From the NCBI GenBank assembly GCA_949287835.1, contig CASEHV010000009.1:1-37612 (forward strand): a DNA stretch of 37,612 nucleotides. Reading direction: 5' to 3'. The stretch is from an uncultured Helicobacter sp. Its GTDB lineage: Bacteria; Campylobacterota; Campylobacteria; Campylobacterales; Helicobacteraceae. The notes beneath the pieces were generated by a model. The model did no database searches. It was not told the origin of the DNA and was given only the letters and a program-made list of their open reading frames with translations. Each line of letters starts with the position of its first letter. Positions within the stretch are counted from its first letter, which is position 1. Of the stretch, positions 1 to 8,571 are shown one piece after another. The position numbers and the translations under genes were made by a program.

Positions 1-70
1 ATCTTTATTAGGAATAATTACTTTAACACTGCATTGCACAGCAGAGTATGTAATGTTTAGTTTACTAACT

Positions 71-847
71 TTAAAGATTCCTAAAAGTAGAAATAGCCCT
101 CTTTGCTCCATCTAACATATAAAAGGCATCGGAACCTAGAGTGAGAAAATCAAATCCCAAATCTCCCATTTTCTTAGCATAGGCTGGGGTTTGATTGTGG
201 ATTCCAGCGATTTTTTTATATGATTTTGCCTTTTGTAAAATAAAGGCAATCGCATCGCTTACCTTAGAATCCTCTTGGTCAAATTGCGGTTTCACACCAA
301 GAGAGCTAGATAAATCCGCAGGTCCTATGTAGATTCCAGAAATGCCATCGGTGCTTAATATATCATCGATATTCTCCATAGCCCTAGCAGTCTCAATCAT
401 AGCAAAGATTAAAACCTCGTCATTAGCGACACTATAATAATCACCCTCCCATACAAATTTGGCACGAATGGGTCCAAAGCTACGCTCACCTTTTGGCGGA
501 TATTTACTCCATTTTGCAAGTTGTCTAGCCTCCTCCCCTGTATTAATCATAGGACAGATAAGACCATTTACTCCAGAATCAAGAGTTTTCATTAGGATTC
601 CAGCCTCAAGCCATGGAATACGTGCAAACACAGGTGTGCCTCTGCCTAATATACCTTGAAGCTGTGAAACAAGGGTGCTATAATCACTCACTCCATGCTG
701 CATATCAATCGTTAATGTGTCAAACTCAGCATGAGACATAATCTCAGCGGCAAAGTGATTATTAAGACTAATCCAGCCATTAAGGGTAGAAATTCCGCTC
801 TGCCATTTCTGCTTTATAGATTCCATATTTTGCAATGTCGCATTCAT
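71..847 (-). CDS. HpcH/HpaI-family aldolase
   Basis: This is a class II pyruvate-type aldolase of about 258 residues. The family cleaves 4-hydroxy-2-oxo acids or 2-keto-3-deoxy sugar acids to pyruvate and an aldehyde, using a divalent metal. Family motifs visible are a DMQHG segment (usually D-x-EHG), ARIPW, a metal-binding Glu in AMIETARA, and YIGPADLSSSLG. I chose the ATG at 847 rather than the longer ATG at 859. It lies just after the stop of the upstream dehydrogenase gene (849), and the GGGG at the end of that gene sits 6 nt before it as a ribosome binding site, so the two are translationally coupled. It is the last gene of the minus-strand catabolic run. The substrate is unknown. With the neighbouring dehydratase fragment and aldehyde dehydrogenase it fits a 2-keto-3-deoxy acid; it is not an IolJ-type aldolase. 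Confidence 0.85.
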   Translation of the reverse strand: MNATLQNMESIKQKWQSGISTLNGWISLNNHFAAEIMSHAEFDTLTIDMQHGVSDYSTLVSQLQGILGRGTPVFARIPWLEAGILMKTLDSGVNGLICPMINTGEEARQLAKWSKYPPKGERSFGPIRAKFVWEGDYYSVANDEVLIFAMIETARAMENIDDILSTDGISGIYIGPADLSSSLGVKPQFDQEDSKVSDAIAFILQKAKSYKKIAGIHNQTPAYAKKMGDLGFDFLTLGSDAFYMLDGAKRAISTFRNL

Positions 848-848
848 G

Positions 849-2285
849 CTACACCCCATACTGCTGTGTTATGATTTTAGACTGCAAATATTCCTGCATT
901 CCCTCTACACCACTCTCTCTCCCAAAGCCACTAGCCTTAATACCACCAAATGGCACCTCTGCTGCTGCTAGGGCAAAGCTATTAACGCCTACCATTCCTG
1001 CACTTAAACCTTGAGAAGTTAGATTTGCTTTCTCTAGCGACTTTGTAAATGTATATGAGGCAAGTCCGTATTCTGTGCTATTTGCCTTAGATAATGCGTC
1101 TTCTAGTGTGCTAAATGGTTGCAAGATAGCAATGGGTCCAAAGATTTCCTCGCATAATAATCGTGAAGTATCGGGCAAATCATAAACCACGGTTGGCTCA
1201 AAGAAATATCCTTTGCTAAAACCTGAAGGTCTATTCCCGCCGCATACAATCTTTCCGCCACTCTGCCTTACATGAGAGATAAAATCCTCTATATCACTTA
1301 GACGTTTAGCACTTACAAGTGGTCCCATATAAACACCCTCATCTAATCCACTGCCTAGCTTGATTTTTTTAGTCTCTGCTACAAAGGCATTAGAGAATCT
1401 CTCTATGATACTCTCATGCACGAAAAAACGTGTAGGCGAAACGCATACCTGCCCTGCATTAGCAAATTTCGTTTTCACACTCATGGTAGCCACAGATTCT
1501 ATATCCACATCATCATGAATAATCACTGGGGCATGACCGCCTAGCTCCATGGTTACCTTTTTTAATGTATCTGCGGAATCTTTAATCATTTTCTGTCCCA
1601 CAGAAGTAGAGTCTGTTAGCGAAATTTTCCTTACTCGCACATCTTTCATAAGAATTGATGAAATATTGCTAGCACTACCGCAAAGCAGGGCTACCATGCC
1701 TTTTGGGAATCCAGCCTCATGAAGTGCTGCAAAAAGACGCATAGCTACCATAGGTGCCACATCCGTGCTACGCACAATAACAGGACAACCAGCCGCAAGT
1801 GCAGGAGCAAGTTTCCTAGCACTTAAAAGAATGGGGAAATTCCATGATGAAAATGCACCAACAATGCCTATTGGCTCGTATTTTACATAGACTTCTGTTT
1901 TTGGATTCCTACTTGGTAAAACCTGCCCTCTAATGCGTTTGCACTGCTCTCCAAACCACACAAATTGGTCAATTGCTAGATTAATCTCTCGCACACTTTG
2001 AGCTAAAGGCTTACCTGTCTCAAGGCTCAATACCTTGGCAATATCAGAAATATCCCTACGTAAAGACTTAGCGACAGAAAAAAGCTTCTCTGCCCTCTCC
2101 CATGTATTTAGCTTTTGATATTCACACAATGCTAACCCTGCACTATCTATTGCCTGCTTTACCTGAGAATCACTTGCACCTTTTACATGTCCTAGTATCT
2201 CTTCATCAAATGGATTAATGACAGAAAAATGCCTCGCCCTCACCCTGAGTAAAGCTACCATTAATATATAGTCCATATTGTTCAT
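849..2285 (-). CDS. NAD(P)-dependent aldehyde dehydrogenase, succinate-semialdehyde dehydrogenase-like
   Basis: A 478-residue member of the aldehyde dehydrogenase superfamily, closest in feel to the SSADH/GabD group. Catalytic residues are in place: Asn149 in SSWNFP, Glu247 in MELGGHAP and the nucleophile Cys281 in NAGQVCVS. It would oxidise the aldehyde released by the downstream aldolase. Two cofactor-site positions look unusual. The VxKPxE segment reads VIVRSTD (Lys to Arg near residue 172), and the nearly universal FTGSxxVG reads LTDSTSVG (Gly to Asp near 225). The first ~20 residues are atypical, so the true start is uncertain; a Met at residue 9 is an alternative. It follows iolG by 17 nt and abuts the aldolase gene. 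CoA-acylating MmsA/IolA is a different subfamily; a broken copy of that lies at 10418-11403. Confidence 0.85.
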   Translation of the reverse strand: MNNMDYILMVALLRVRARHFSVINPFDEEILGHVKGASDSQVKQAIDSAGLALCEYQKLNTWERAEKLFSVAKSLRRDISDIAKVLSLETGKPLAQSVREINLAIDQFVWFGEQCKRIRGQVLPSRNPKTEVYVKYEPIGIVGAFSSWNFPILLSARKLAPALAAGCPVIVRSTDVAPMVAMRLFAALHEAGFPKGMVALLCGSASNISSILMKDVRVRKISLTDSTSVGQKMIKDSADTLKKVTMELGGHAPVIIHDDVDIESVATMSVKTKFANAGQVCVSPTRFFVHESIIERFSNAFVAETKKIKLGSGLDEGVYMGPLVSAKRLSDIEDFISHVRQSGGKIVCGGNRPSGFSKGYFFEPTVVYDLPDTSRLLCEEIFGPIAILQPFSTLEDALSKANSTEYGLASYTFTKSLEKANLTSQGLSAGMVGVNSFALAAAEVPFGGIKASGFGRESGVEGMQEYLQSKIITQQYGV

Positions 2286-2302
2286 ATTGCATACAAATCT
2301 CC

Positions 2303-3343
2303 TTATAGATTATACTTTTTTGCAATCTCTGCAACTTTTACTGCCCTACTGCTTTTATGAGATTCCATAACCGCTAGGGCAATGAGAGTTGCATTGATGC
2401 TTTCTTTTATGCCTACACTTGCACTTTTACCTTCACTAAAATGTGCTATAAAATCCTCCAGCTCACTTTTGTATGAACTAGCATATCTTTCTAAAAAGAA
2501 ATCCAGAGGATTGGAGCGACTTTGATTATTAGCATTGCATAATGTTACAGAATCATTATATTTATTCTCACAAAATACCCTGCCCTTGTCGCCAAAAACC
2601 TCTACCCTTTGGTCATAGCCATAACTAGCCAAACGACAATTCTCAATCTGTGCGACACAGCCATTTTGCAGTCTCAAAAGAATACTAGCGGTATCCACAT
2701 CTATATCACCATAATCGCTAACATAACTCCCAGCCATGACAAAAACCTCATCTACCTCACTAGAGGAAAGATAACGTAACATATCAAAATCATGAATACT
2801 CATATCCAAAAACATGCCACCAGACCCCTCTACATAGCTCCTAGGCGGTGGCAAAAAATCACGTGAGACAATATGAATCTGCAAAATGTTACCTACGGCA
2901 TTATCTCTAACCATAGAAGCAATCTTAGAGAAATTCTCATCAAATCTTCGATTAAAACCAACCTGCAAAAATCCGCCATTTTTCTTTAATATAGAATCAA
3001 TCTCAAGGATTCTATTTAAATCCAAATCCACGGGTTTCTCACAAAAAATTGCCTTTTTTGCCGCTAATGCGTCTTTTATAAGTGCATAATGAGTATCGCT
3101 ACTTGTGCAGATAAATACAGCATCTATGTCGCTACATGAAAGCATTTCAACAGAATCTTTAAAAACATGCAGTCCTAGAGAATCTACAAATGCCCTATCC
3201 ACAAATGGGTCTGCTACACCCTTGATACAAATACGTGAATGATTAAAAAGATTCTTTATGTGAATCTTGCCTATGCGTCCTGTGCCTAAAACACCCACAT
3301 TTATCTTTTTTGCATTTATCTTTTCTGTATTAATCTCTTGCAT
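2303..3343 (-). CDS. iolG: Gfo/Idh/MocA oxidoreductase, probable inositol 2-dehydrogenase
   Basis: A 346-residue NAD-dependent dehydrogenase that probably oxidises myo-inositol to 2-keto-myo-inositol (scyllo-inosose). The N-terminal Rossmann fold shows GVLGTGRIGKIH at residues 17-28. The family EKP motif is at 102-104 with catalytic Lys103. The catalytic Asp and His pair appears in GGMFLDMSIHDFDML (Asp180, His184), which is typical of IolG. The first ~14 residues (repeated EKIN/KKIN) are extra compared with usual IolG, but a GGAG 7 nt before the ATG supports this start. The iolE and iolD genes in the same run argue for inositol as substrate. Other Gfo/Idh substrates cannot be excluded from sequence alone. 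Confidence 0.82.
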   Translation of the reverse strand: MQEINTEKINAKKINVGVLGTGRIGKIHIKNLFNHSRICIKGVADPFVDRAFVDSLGLHVFKDSVEMLSCSDIDAVFICTSSDTHYALIKDALAAKKAIFCEKPVDLDLNRILEIDSILKKNGGFLQVGFNRRFDENFSKIASMVRDNAVGNILQIHIVSRDFLPPPRSYVEGSGGMFLDMSIHDFDMLRYLSSSEVDEVFVMAGSYVSDYGDIDVDTASILLRLQNGCVAQIENCRLASYGYDQRVEVFGDKGRVFCENKYNDSVTLCNANNQSRSNPLDFFLERYASSYKSELEDFIAHFSEGKSASVGIKESINATLIALAVMESHKSSRAVKVAEIAKKYNL

Positions 3344-3453
3344 TAGCTTTCTCCGCTTTTATATTTCCTATCTCTACGTCTTTTTTTTCTGCAAACATTA
3401 ACTTTCCTTTCTAAAAAGATTCCAATCTAAAAGATTACACCCTAAAGGTTACC

Positions 3454-5034
3454 CTAAAAAATTCTAGGCTCCGCCCCCTCTCTACTACCATCGCTTAAGA
3501 AATCAAAATCGCAGCCCTCGTGCGCCTGTGTTACATGAGTAGCATAAAGTTTCACATAGCCAGAATCATAATTTCTAACAGGTGCCCTATAAGCCTCTTT
3601 GCGCCTTTGTAGCTCCTCATCACTTAGCTCTACTTCAAGCAATCTTTTCTCTACATCAATGCAAATCATATCGCCGTTTTGCACCAAAGCAAGATTCCCG
3701 CCGATAAAAGATTCTGGACTTACATATAGCACACATGCCCCATAACTTGTCCCACTCATTCTAGCATCTGAGATTCTCAAAATATCTTTTACGCCCATTT
3801 TTAAAAGCTTTTTTGGAATAGGTAACTGCCCCCACTCCGGCATTCCGGGCGCACCAAGCGGTCCTGCATTTTTTAGCACAAGCACAGTATTCTCATCTAC
3901 ATCTAAATCATCTCTGTCAATCTCTGCTTTTAATGTCTCTATATCCTCATATACTAATGCCTTTCCTCTGTGTTTTAATAAATGCTTTGCACAGGCAGAT
4001 TGCTTAATAATAGCACCTTGTGGACATAGATTCCCACGTAATACCGCCAGAGATGGCTCATCGCTTAGAGGATTTTGCAGGGTATAAATCACCTCTTTAT
4101 TATAAACTTCTGCATTAGCGATATTGTCATAGATATTTTTACCATTAAGAGTATTCATCTCCTCAAAATTCCATAAAATACTGCCCTTTTCATAGAAAAT
4201 CTCAAAGCAATGCCTAGAAGTAGGACCATAGAAAACACGACTTGCATCTAGGAATCCAACGCAACCATTCTTAAACTTAACAGATGCTCCCACATAGTCA
4301 TCATTGCTTACCTCTCTCATGGGTGCATTATCCAATGCTTTCGCATAATGACTTGCCCCCTGCGATGCCTCTGGTCGCTCTTTGATAAATGTCCTAAGAT
4401 AACCCTGTGTAGATTCTATATCTCCGACTAGAAAATGTGCCATATCAATCACATGACTCAAAAGGTCTGTGATAGCGCCTAGTCCATTTTTTTTCTCAAA
4501 TCGCCATGAGTAGCAACTCCTACTATCTGCAGCATAGCATGAAAAAAAGCTACCTTTGTAATGATAAATCTTGCCCATTGCACCACTGCTTAATAACTCC
4601 TTTGCTTTCTGCACCACAGGCACCCAGCGGTAATTAAATCCTATAAACGTCTGGCTTTTAGCATTTCTGCTAATCTCATAAGCCTTAAGTGTATCGCTAG
4701 GAAAGGCACCAAGAGGCTTTTCACAATTTACATGTTTTCCCTTGCTTAAAGCATACTCTACAATCTCTAAATGCAAGGCATTTGGCGCGGTAACATCTAC
4801 AATATCCACCTTTGGATTATCTACCACATCTCTCCAATTCGTGCTATAAGTCTCAAATCCAAATTTCTCACAAGCTACCTTTGCTCTCTCCTCTAAAATC
4901 TCACTGCATATAATGAGTTTTGGTTTTATGCCAGTGTGGGCATATTTGACAGCATAATTTCTATACGCACTGCTATGTGCCTCGCCCATCCAGCCCATGC
5001 CAATGACGCCTATTCCATACTCTTTCACTAACAA
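3454..5034 (-). CDS. Chimeric Gfo/Idh oxidoreductase fused to C-terminal third of an IlvD/Edd dehydratase
   Basis: One uninterrupted 526-codon frame made of two unrelated pieces. Residues 1-293 are a Gfo/Idh/MocA dehydrogenase: GVIGMGWMGEAH at 9-20, EKPLG at 105-109, FNYRWVP, and the start of the C-terminal sheet domain ending at WNFEEMN. From about residue 294 the sequence is the C-terminal part of an IlvD/Edd sugar-acid dehydratase. This part includes LAVLRGNLCPQGAIIKQSA (329-347), KNAGPLGAPGMPE (388-400), ISDARMSGTSYG (421-432) and HEGCDFDFL near the end. The dehydratase N-terminus with the Fe-S cysteines is missing, as is the end of the oxidoreductase, so dehydratase activity is very unlikely. 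The ATG overlaps the end of iolE by 7 nt. An internal deletion joining two adjacent genes is the simplest origin, with the junction near 4150-4160. Confidence 0.85.
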   Translation of the reverse strand: MLVKEYGIGVIGMGWMGEAHSSAYRNYAVKYAHTGIKPKLIICSEILEERAKVACEKFGFETYSTNWRDVVDNPKVDIVDVTAPNALHLEIVEYALSKGKHVNCEKPLGAFPSDTLKAYEISRNAKSQTFIGFNYRWVPVVQKAKELLSSGAMGKIYHYKGSFFSCYAADSRSCYSWRFEKKNGLGAITDLLSHVIDMAHFLVGDIESTQGYLRTFIKERPEASQGASHYAKALDNAPMREVSNDDYVGASVKFKNGCVGFLDASRVFYGPTSRHCFEIFYEKGSILWNFEEMNTLNGKNIYDNIANAEVYNKEVIYTLQNPLSDEPSLAVLRGNLCPQGAIIKQSACAKHLLKHRGKALVYEDIETLKAEIDRDDLDVDENTVLVLKNAGPLGAPGMPEWGQLPIPKKLLKMGVKDILRISDARMSGTSYGACVLYVSPESFIGGNLALVQNGDMICIDVEKRLLEVELSDEELQRRKEAYRAPVRNYDSGYVKLYATHVTQAHEGCDFDFLSDGSREGAEPRIF

Positions 5035-5909
5035 TCCTTTAAAAAATCTGTAATATAACTAAACGCTCTTTTGGAATACTCATAAGGATTTGCCACCCTT
5101 GGGTCCTGCTCTGCTTCTATGATAATCCAGCCTTTATAATTTTCTTTTTTTAGAATTTCTGTTATGGATTTAAAATCTAGCACTCCATCACCTGGCGTTG
5201 TATAAACACCTTTTAATACAGAATCTAAAAAGGGGGAATCCTCACTCAAGCATTCCTTTAAAACCTGCTCTCTAATATCCTTAAAATGCACGTGATACAC
5301 TCTCCCTATGTGCTTTTCTAGCTCATAAACAGGATCTGCACCGCTAAAGGCAAAATGTCCGCTATCAAAGGTTAGCCCAGCCTCATTACTTGCATACTGC
5401 AAGAAAGAATCTACCTCAAAGGAAGTCTGAATGATAGCTCCCATGTGATGATGATAGGCTAGTGTTACCCCTTCTTTTTTGGCAAACTCATGTAACTTAG
5501 AGTAAGATTCTGCATATCTTTTCATAGAATCTATATCCAAAATCGGCTTTTGACTAAGAGGGATAGATTTGCCCTGAATGGTATTTGAACACTCGGCATA
5601 CACGATATTTGTGCAGTTATTATAGAGTCGTCTCTCAATCTCTCTTGCTAGAATCTCTTGCTCTTCCATAAGAGAATTTACAAGCAGATTCCCACTAAAC
5701 CAACCACCAGCTAGTTCTAAATCATATTCCTGCAATACTGCCTTTAAATCCTTTTTATCTTTAGGAAATTTATTTCCAAGCTCTACGCCAGAAAAGCCAA
5801 TTTCTCTTGCCTCTTTTAGAAAAGTCTCAAGAGGGGTATCCCCTCCTAGCTCTAATAAATCATCATTGCTCCAGCCAATAGGCGAAATGCCAAGTTTAAT
5901 ATCACTCAT
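5028..5909 (-). CDS. iolE: Inosose dehydratase
   Basis: A 293-residue TIM-barrel protein of the xylose-isomerase-like fold, matching IolE. IolE dehydrates 2-keto-myo-inositol to the diketo intermediate that IolD hydrolyses. The N-terminus LGISPIGWSNDDLLELGGDT is close to the IolE signature, followed by GVELGNKFP (41-49). Likely metal ligands and active-site residues lie in AYHHHMGA (151-158), FDSGH (181-185), YHVHFKD (205-211) and the C-terminal IIIEAEQD. Length is normal for the family. It sits 2 nt downstream of iolD and overlaps the chimeric gene by 7 nt, so these are co-translated. Confidence 0.92.
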   Translation of the reverse strand: MSDIKLGISPIGWSNDDLLELGGDTPLETFLKEAREIGFSGVELGNKFPKDKKDLKAVLQEYDLELAGGWFSGNLLVNSLMEEQEILAREIERRLYNNCTNIVYAECSNTIQGKSIPLSQKPILDIDSMKRYAESYSKLHEFAKKEGVTLAYHHHMGAIIQTSFEVDSFLQYASNEAGLTFDSGHFAFSGADPVYELEKHIGRVYHVHFKDIREQVLKECLSEDSPFLDSVLKGVYTTPGDGVLDFKSITEILKKENYKGWIIIEAEQDPRVANPYEYSKRAFSYITDFLKDC

Positions 5910-5911
5910 AT

Positions 5912-7756
5912 TTATATGCCCCTTCTCTGTAAAGCCTTACCACTCTCAAAAGATTCTCTAGCCTTTTTTATAGAATCTTTATTGCTCACCTCTGGCACAC
6001 CGACTTCCCACCAAGTGTTAGAATACTCACTCCAATCATACGCAGACACCTTAATATGAATGACAAATGTCCTATCACTTGCCTTAGCCCTCTTAAATGC
6101 CTTCTCAAACTCGCCAAGATTAGAGGCAAACATGCCATCTGCTCCCATACTTTTAGCATGAGATACAAAATCTATCATGAAAGGCTCTACTGCCCTTTTA
6201 CAATCGCTAATAAGATTATTAAATGGATTTCCTCCTTGATTTACCTGCAGACGATTAATAACGGCATATCCGCCATTATCGCACACAATAATAATCATCT
6301 TATCCCCGCTTAAAACAGAGGAATAAATCTCGGAATTTAACATCAAATAAGACCCATCACCTGTTAGAACAATGCTATCCCCGTCTTTGTGTGCAATAGC
6401 AGAACCATAGCCACCAGAGACTTCATAGCCCATACATGAGAATCCATACTCATGGTCTATGACGTTAAAAGCCTTATTTCTCCAAATAGTATTAAACTCG
6501 CCGGGTAATCCCCCAGCAGCTAGTATAATGCGGTCTTTTTCGCCAACAAGAGAATTAATCTTTCCTAAAACATGCGCATAGCTTATTTCCCCGCCACTAT
6601 AAGAGATTCTCTGTGAAATATAATCATTATAATCCCTCTTATATCCCAGTGCTTTTTGTAAGAAACCCTCGTCAATGCGTAGATTCTCACAAAGTGGCTT
6701 TAATTCTCTCAAACATTCTCTAGCATCTCCTTGTAGTGCCAACCCTCTGTGTTTGATAGAATCCATAGCACAAGTATTAATGTGAATAAATCTAGTATGC
6801 GATGAGAAATTACTCCATGATGCAGTGGTGAAATCCTGCAAACGACTCCCGATAACCAGCACAATCTCTGCCTCTTTTAATAGATTATTAGCAGACTTTG
6901 CGCCCAAGATTCCCACAGGTCCTATATTATATTTTTCATCATGCAGACACAAAGACTTAGCGCTTGCGGTTGTTACAAATGGAATCTTAAAAGTATTAAC
7001 AAAATCTAAAAACTCTCTTTGTGCCTCTGAGTAAATCACCCCCGCACCTGCTAGGACTACAATTTTTGAATGCTCTTTTAATAAATCAGAAGCTTTATAC
7101 AAACTATCACTATCGGCACGATTGCGGACAATGCTATGGGTAGTTTTTTCAAAAAAATCTAAGGGATAATCATAACCCATAGCCTGAGTATCTTGACACA
7201 ATGCAAGGAAAGCGGGACCGCAAGTAGCAGGATTTAGCATAGTCTCTAATGCTAGAGGCAGACTTTTTAGAATCTGCTCTGGCGTTGTGATTCTATCCCA
7301 ATACTTTACTATGGGCTTAAAGCAGTCATTTGCAGAAATGCTAGAATCATAGGGTTGCTCTATCTGCTGCAAAACAGGGTCTGGCAGACGGGTATTAAAA
7401 TAATCTCCTGCCAAAACCAAAAGTGGAAGTGAATTTGTATAGGCAACGCCACATGCAGTTATCATATTTGTAGCACCAGGTCCTATGGAAGAAGTCGCAA
7501 ACATAATTTGTCTGCGATTTTTTGCCTTAGCAAAGCCCACTGCTGCCATTGCCATGCTTTGCTCATTCTGTCCTCTGTATGTTGGCATTTCATCTTTTAC
7601 ATCATATAATGCCTCTGCAAGGCAGGTTACATTTCCATGCCCAAAGATTCCAAAACCGCCATAAAAAAGCTTCTGTTCCCTACCCTCATTTAGAATATAT
7701 TGGGCATTGAGATATTTTACAATCGCTTGAGAAAGTGTTAAACGCACCGTTTTCAT
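5912..7756 (-). CDS. iolD: 3D-(3,5/4)-trihydroxycyclohexane-1,2-dione hydrolase
   Basis: A 614-residue thiamine-diphosphate enzyme that opens the inositol-derived ring to 5-deoxy-glucuronate. IolD hallmarks are YGGFGIFGHGNVT (32-44), the catalytic Glu65 in RGQNEQSM, SSIGPGATNM (89-98) and DPVLQQIEQP (126-135). The C-terminal ThDP/Mg site runs from GDGS (466-469) to DNGG (493-496). The protein is close to full family length and shows no interruption. It is the strongest evidence that the locus handles an inositol. The products of iolB, iolC and iolJ, normally needed for the following steps, are not encoded in the window. Confidence 0.94.
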   Translation of the reverse strand: MKTVRLTLSQAIVKYLNAQYILNEGREQKLFYGGFGIFGHGNVTCLAEALYDVKDEMPTYRGQNEQSMAMAAVGFAKAKNRRQIMFATSSIGPGATNMITACGVAYTNSLPLLVLAGDYFNTRLPDPVLQQIEQPYDSSISANDCFKPIVKYWDRITTPEQILKSLPLALETMLNPATCGPAFLALCQDTQAMGYDYPLDFFEKTTHSIVRNRADSDSLYKASDLLKEHSKIVVLAGAGVIYSEAQREFLDFVNTFKIPFVTTASAKSLCLHDEKYNIGPVGILGAKSANNLLKEAEIVLVIGSRLQDFTTASWSNFSSHTRFIHINTCAMDSIKHRGLALQGDARECLRELKPLCENLRIDEGFLQKALGYKRDYNDYISQRISYSGGEISYAHVLGKINSLVGEKDRIILAAGGLPGEFNTIWRNKAFNVIDHEYGFSCMGYEVSGGYGSAIAHKDGDSIVLTGDGSYLMLNSEIYSSVLSGDKMIIIVCDNGGYAVINRLQVNQGGNPFNNLISDCKRAVEPFMIDFVSHAKSMGADGMFASNLGEFEKAFKRAKASDRTFVIHIKVSAYDWSEYSNTWWEVGVPEVSNKDSIKKARESFESGKALQRRGI

Positions 7757-7775
7757 ATCATTCCTTTAAGAGATT

Positions 7776-8570
7776 CTAAAGATTAGCCGCATCTGCACCT
7801 AGCTCGGCACTGAGGTCTTGAATGGTCTTATCCCCTGCCATTTTGCTCTGCAACTGTTCTATGGTTATTTCTTCTTTTGTAAATGTGCCTAGAGTTTTAC
7901 CGCGATTTAGAATCGTAAAGCGATTCCCCACCGCATAGGCATGATAGACATTGTGTGTAATAAAAATTACGCCAAGATTACGTTTTCGCGCCTGGAGTAT
8001 ATACTTTAAAACCATAGATGATTGTGCAACACCCAAAGCAGAGGTAGGCTCATCTAGTATTAATACCTTAGCGCCAAAATGCACAGCTTTTGCAATAGCC
8101 AAACACTGCCGCTCCCCGCCGCTTAATGTGCCGATAGGCTGAGATGGCTCACGAACGCTGATTCCAATCTCTTTCATAGCCTCGATAGTAATGGCATTGC
8201 CCTTTTTGAAATCAAGGAATTTTAATCCCAAAAAGCTTTTTGTAATCTCCTCCTCACGTCCTAGAAAAAAATTTCTAGTAAGAGACATCAAAGGAATGGT
8301 AGAGAGGTCTTGATAAACCGTTGCTACCCCCTCATCTAAAATCTTTTGTGGAGTGGGATTTACTACATCTTTACCATTGATTTTATAGACTCCAGAAGTT
8401 TTCTCATGCACACCGCTTAAAGTCTTAATAAGTGTAGACTTACCCGCACCATTATCACCTAATAGACACATAACCTCACCGGGATACAAATCCATACTAA
8501 TGCCATTTAGGGCAATGATATTTCCAAAATGCTTGGTTACATTTTCGATATGAATAATTGGCTCTTTCAT
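7776..8570 (-). CDS. Sugar ABC transporter ATP-binding protein (single-domain, FrcA/IatA-like)
   Basis: A 264-residue ABC ATPase with Walker A GDNGAGKST, signature LSGGERQ and Walker B VLILDEPTSALG. It has one nucleotide-binding domain, as in the FrcA-type subgroup, rather than the tandem domains of RbsA/MglA. It follows the permease gene with a 1-nt gap, and iolD follows after 19 nt, so the importer and the inositol enzymes form one transcription unit. It would energise uptake of a cyclitol or monosaccharide. The ligand cannot be read from the ATPase; inositol is inferred from context. Confidence 0.9.
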   Translation of the reverse strand: MKEPIIHIENVTKHFGNIIALNGISMDLYPGEVMCLLGDNGAGKSTLIKTLSGVHEKTSGVYKINGKDVVNPTPQKILDEGVATVYQDLSTIPLMSLTRNFFLGREEEITKSFLGLKFLDFKKGNAITIEAMKEIGISVREPSQPIGTLSGGERQCLAIAKAVHFGAKVLILDEPTSALGVAQSSMVLKYILQARKRNLGVIFITHNVYHAYAVGNRFTILNRGKTLGTFTKEEITIEQLQSKMAGDKTIQDLSAELGADAANL

Positions 8571-8571
8571 G

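Noticed and set aside
1-70. Possible start of another minus-strand gene at the left edge (SVKVIIPNKD-like text)
   Set aside because: Only about 13 codons are visible, and no convincing start codon or ribosome binding site is present.
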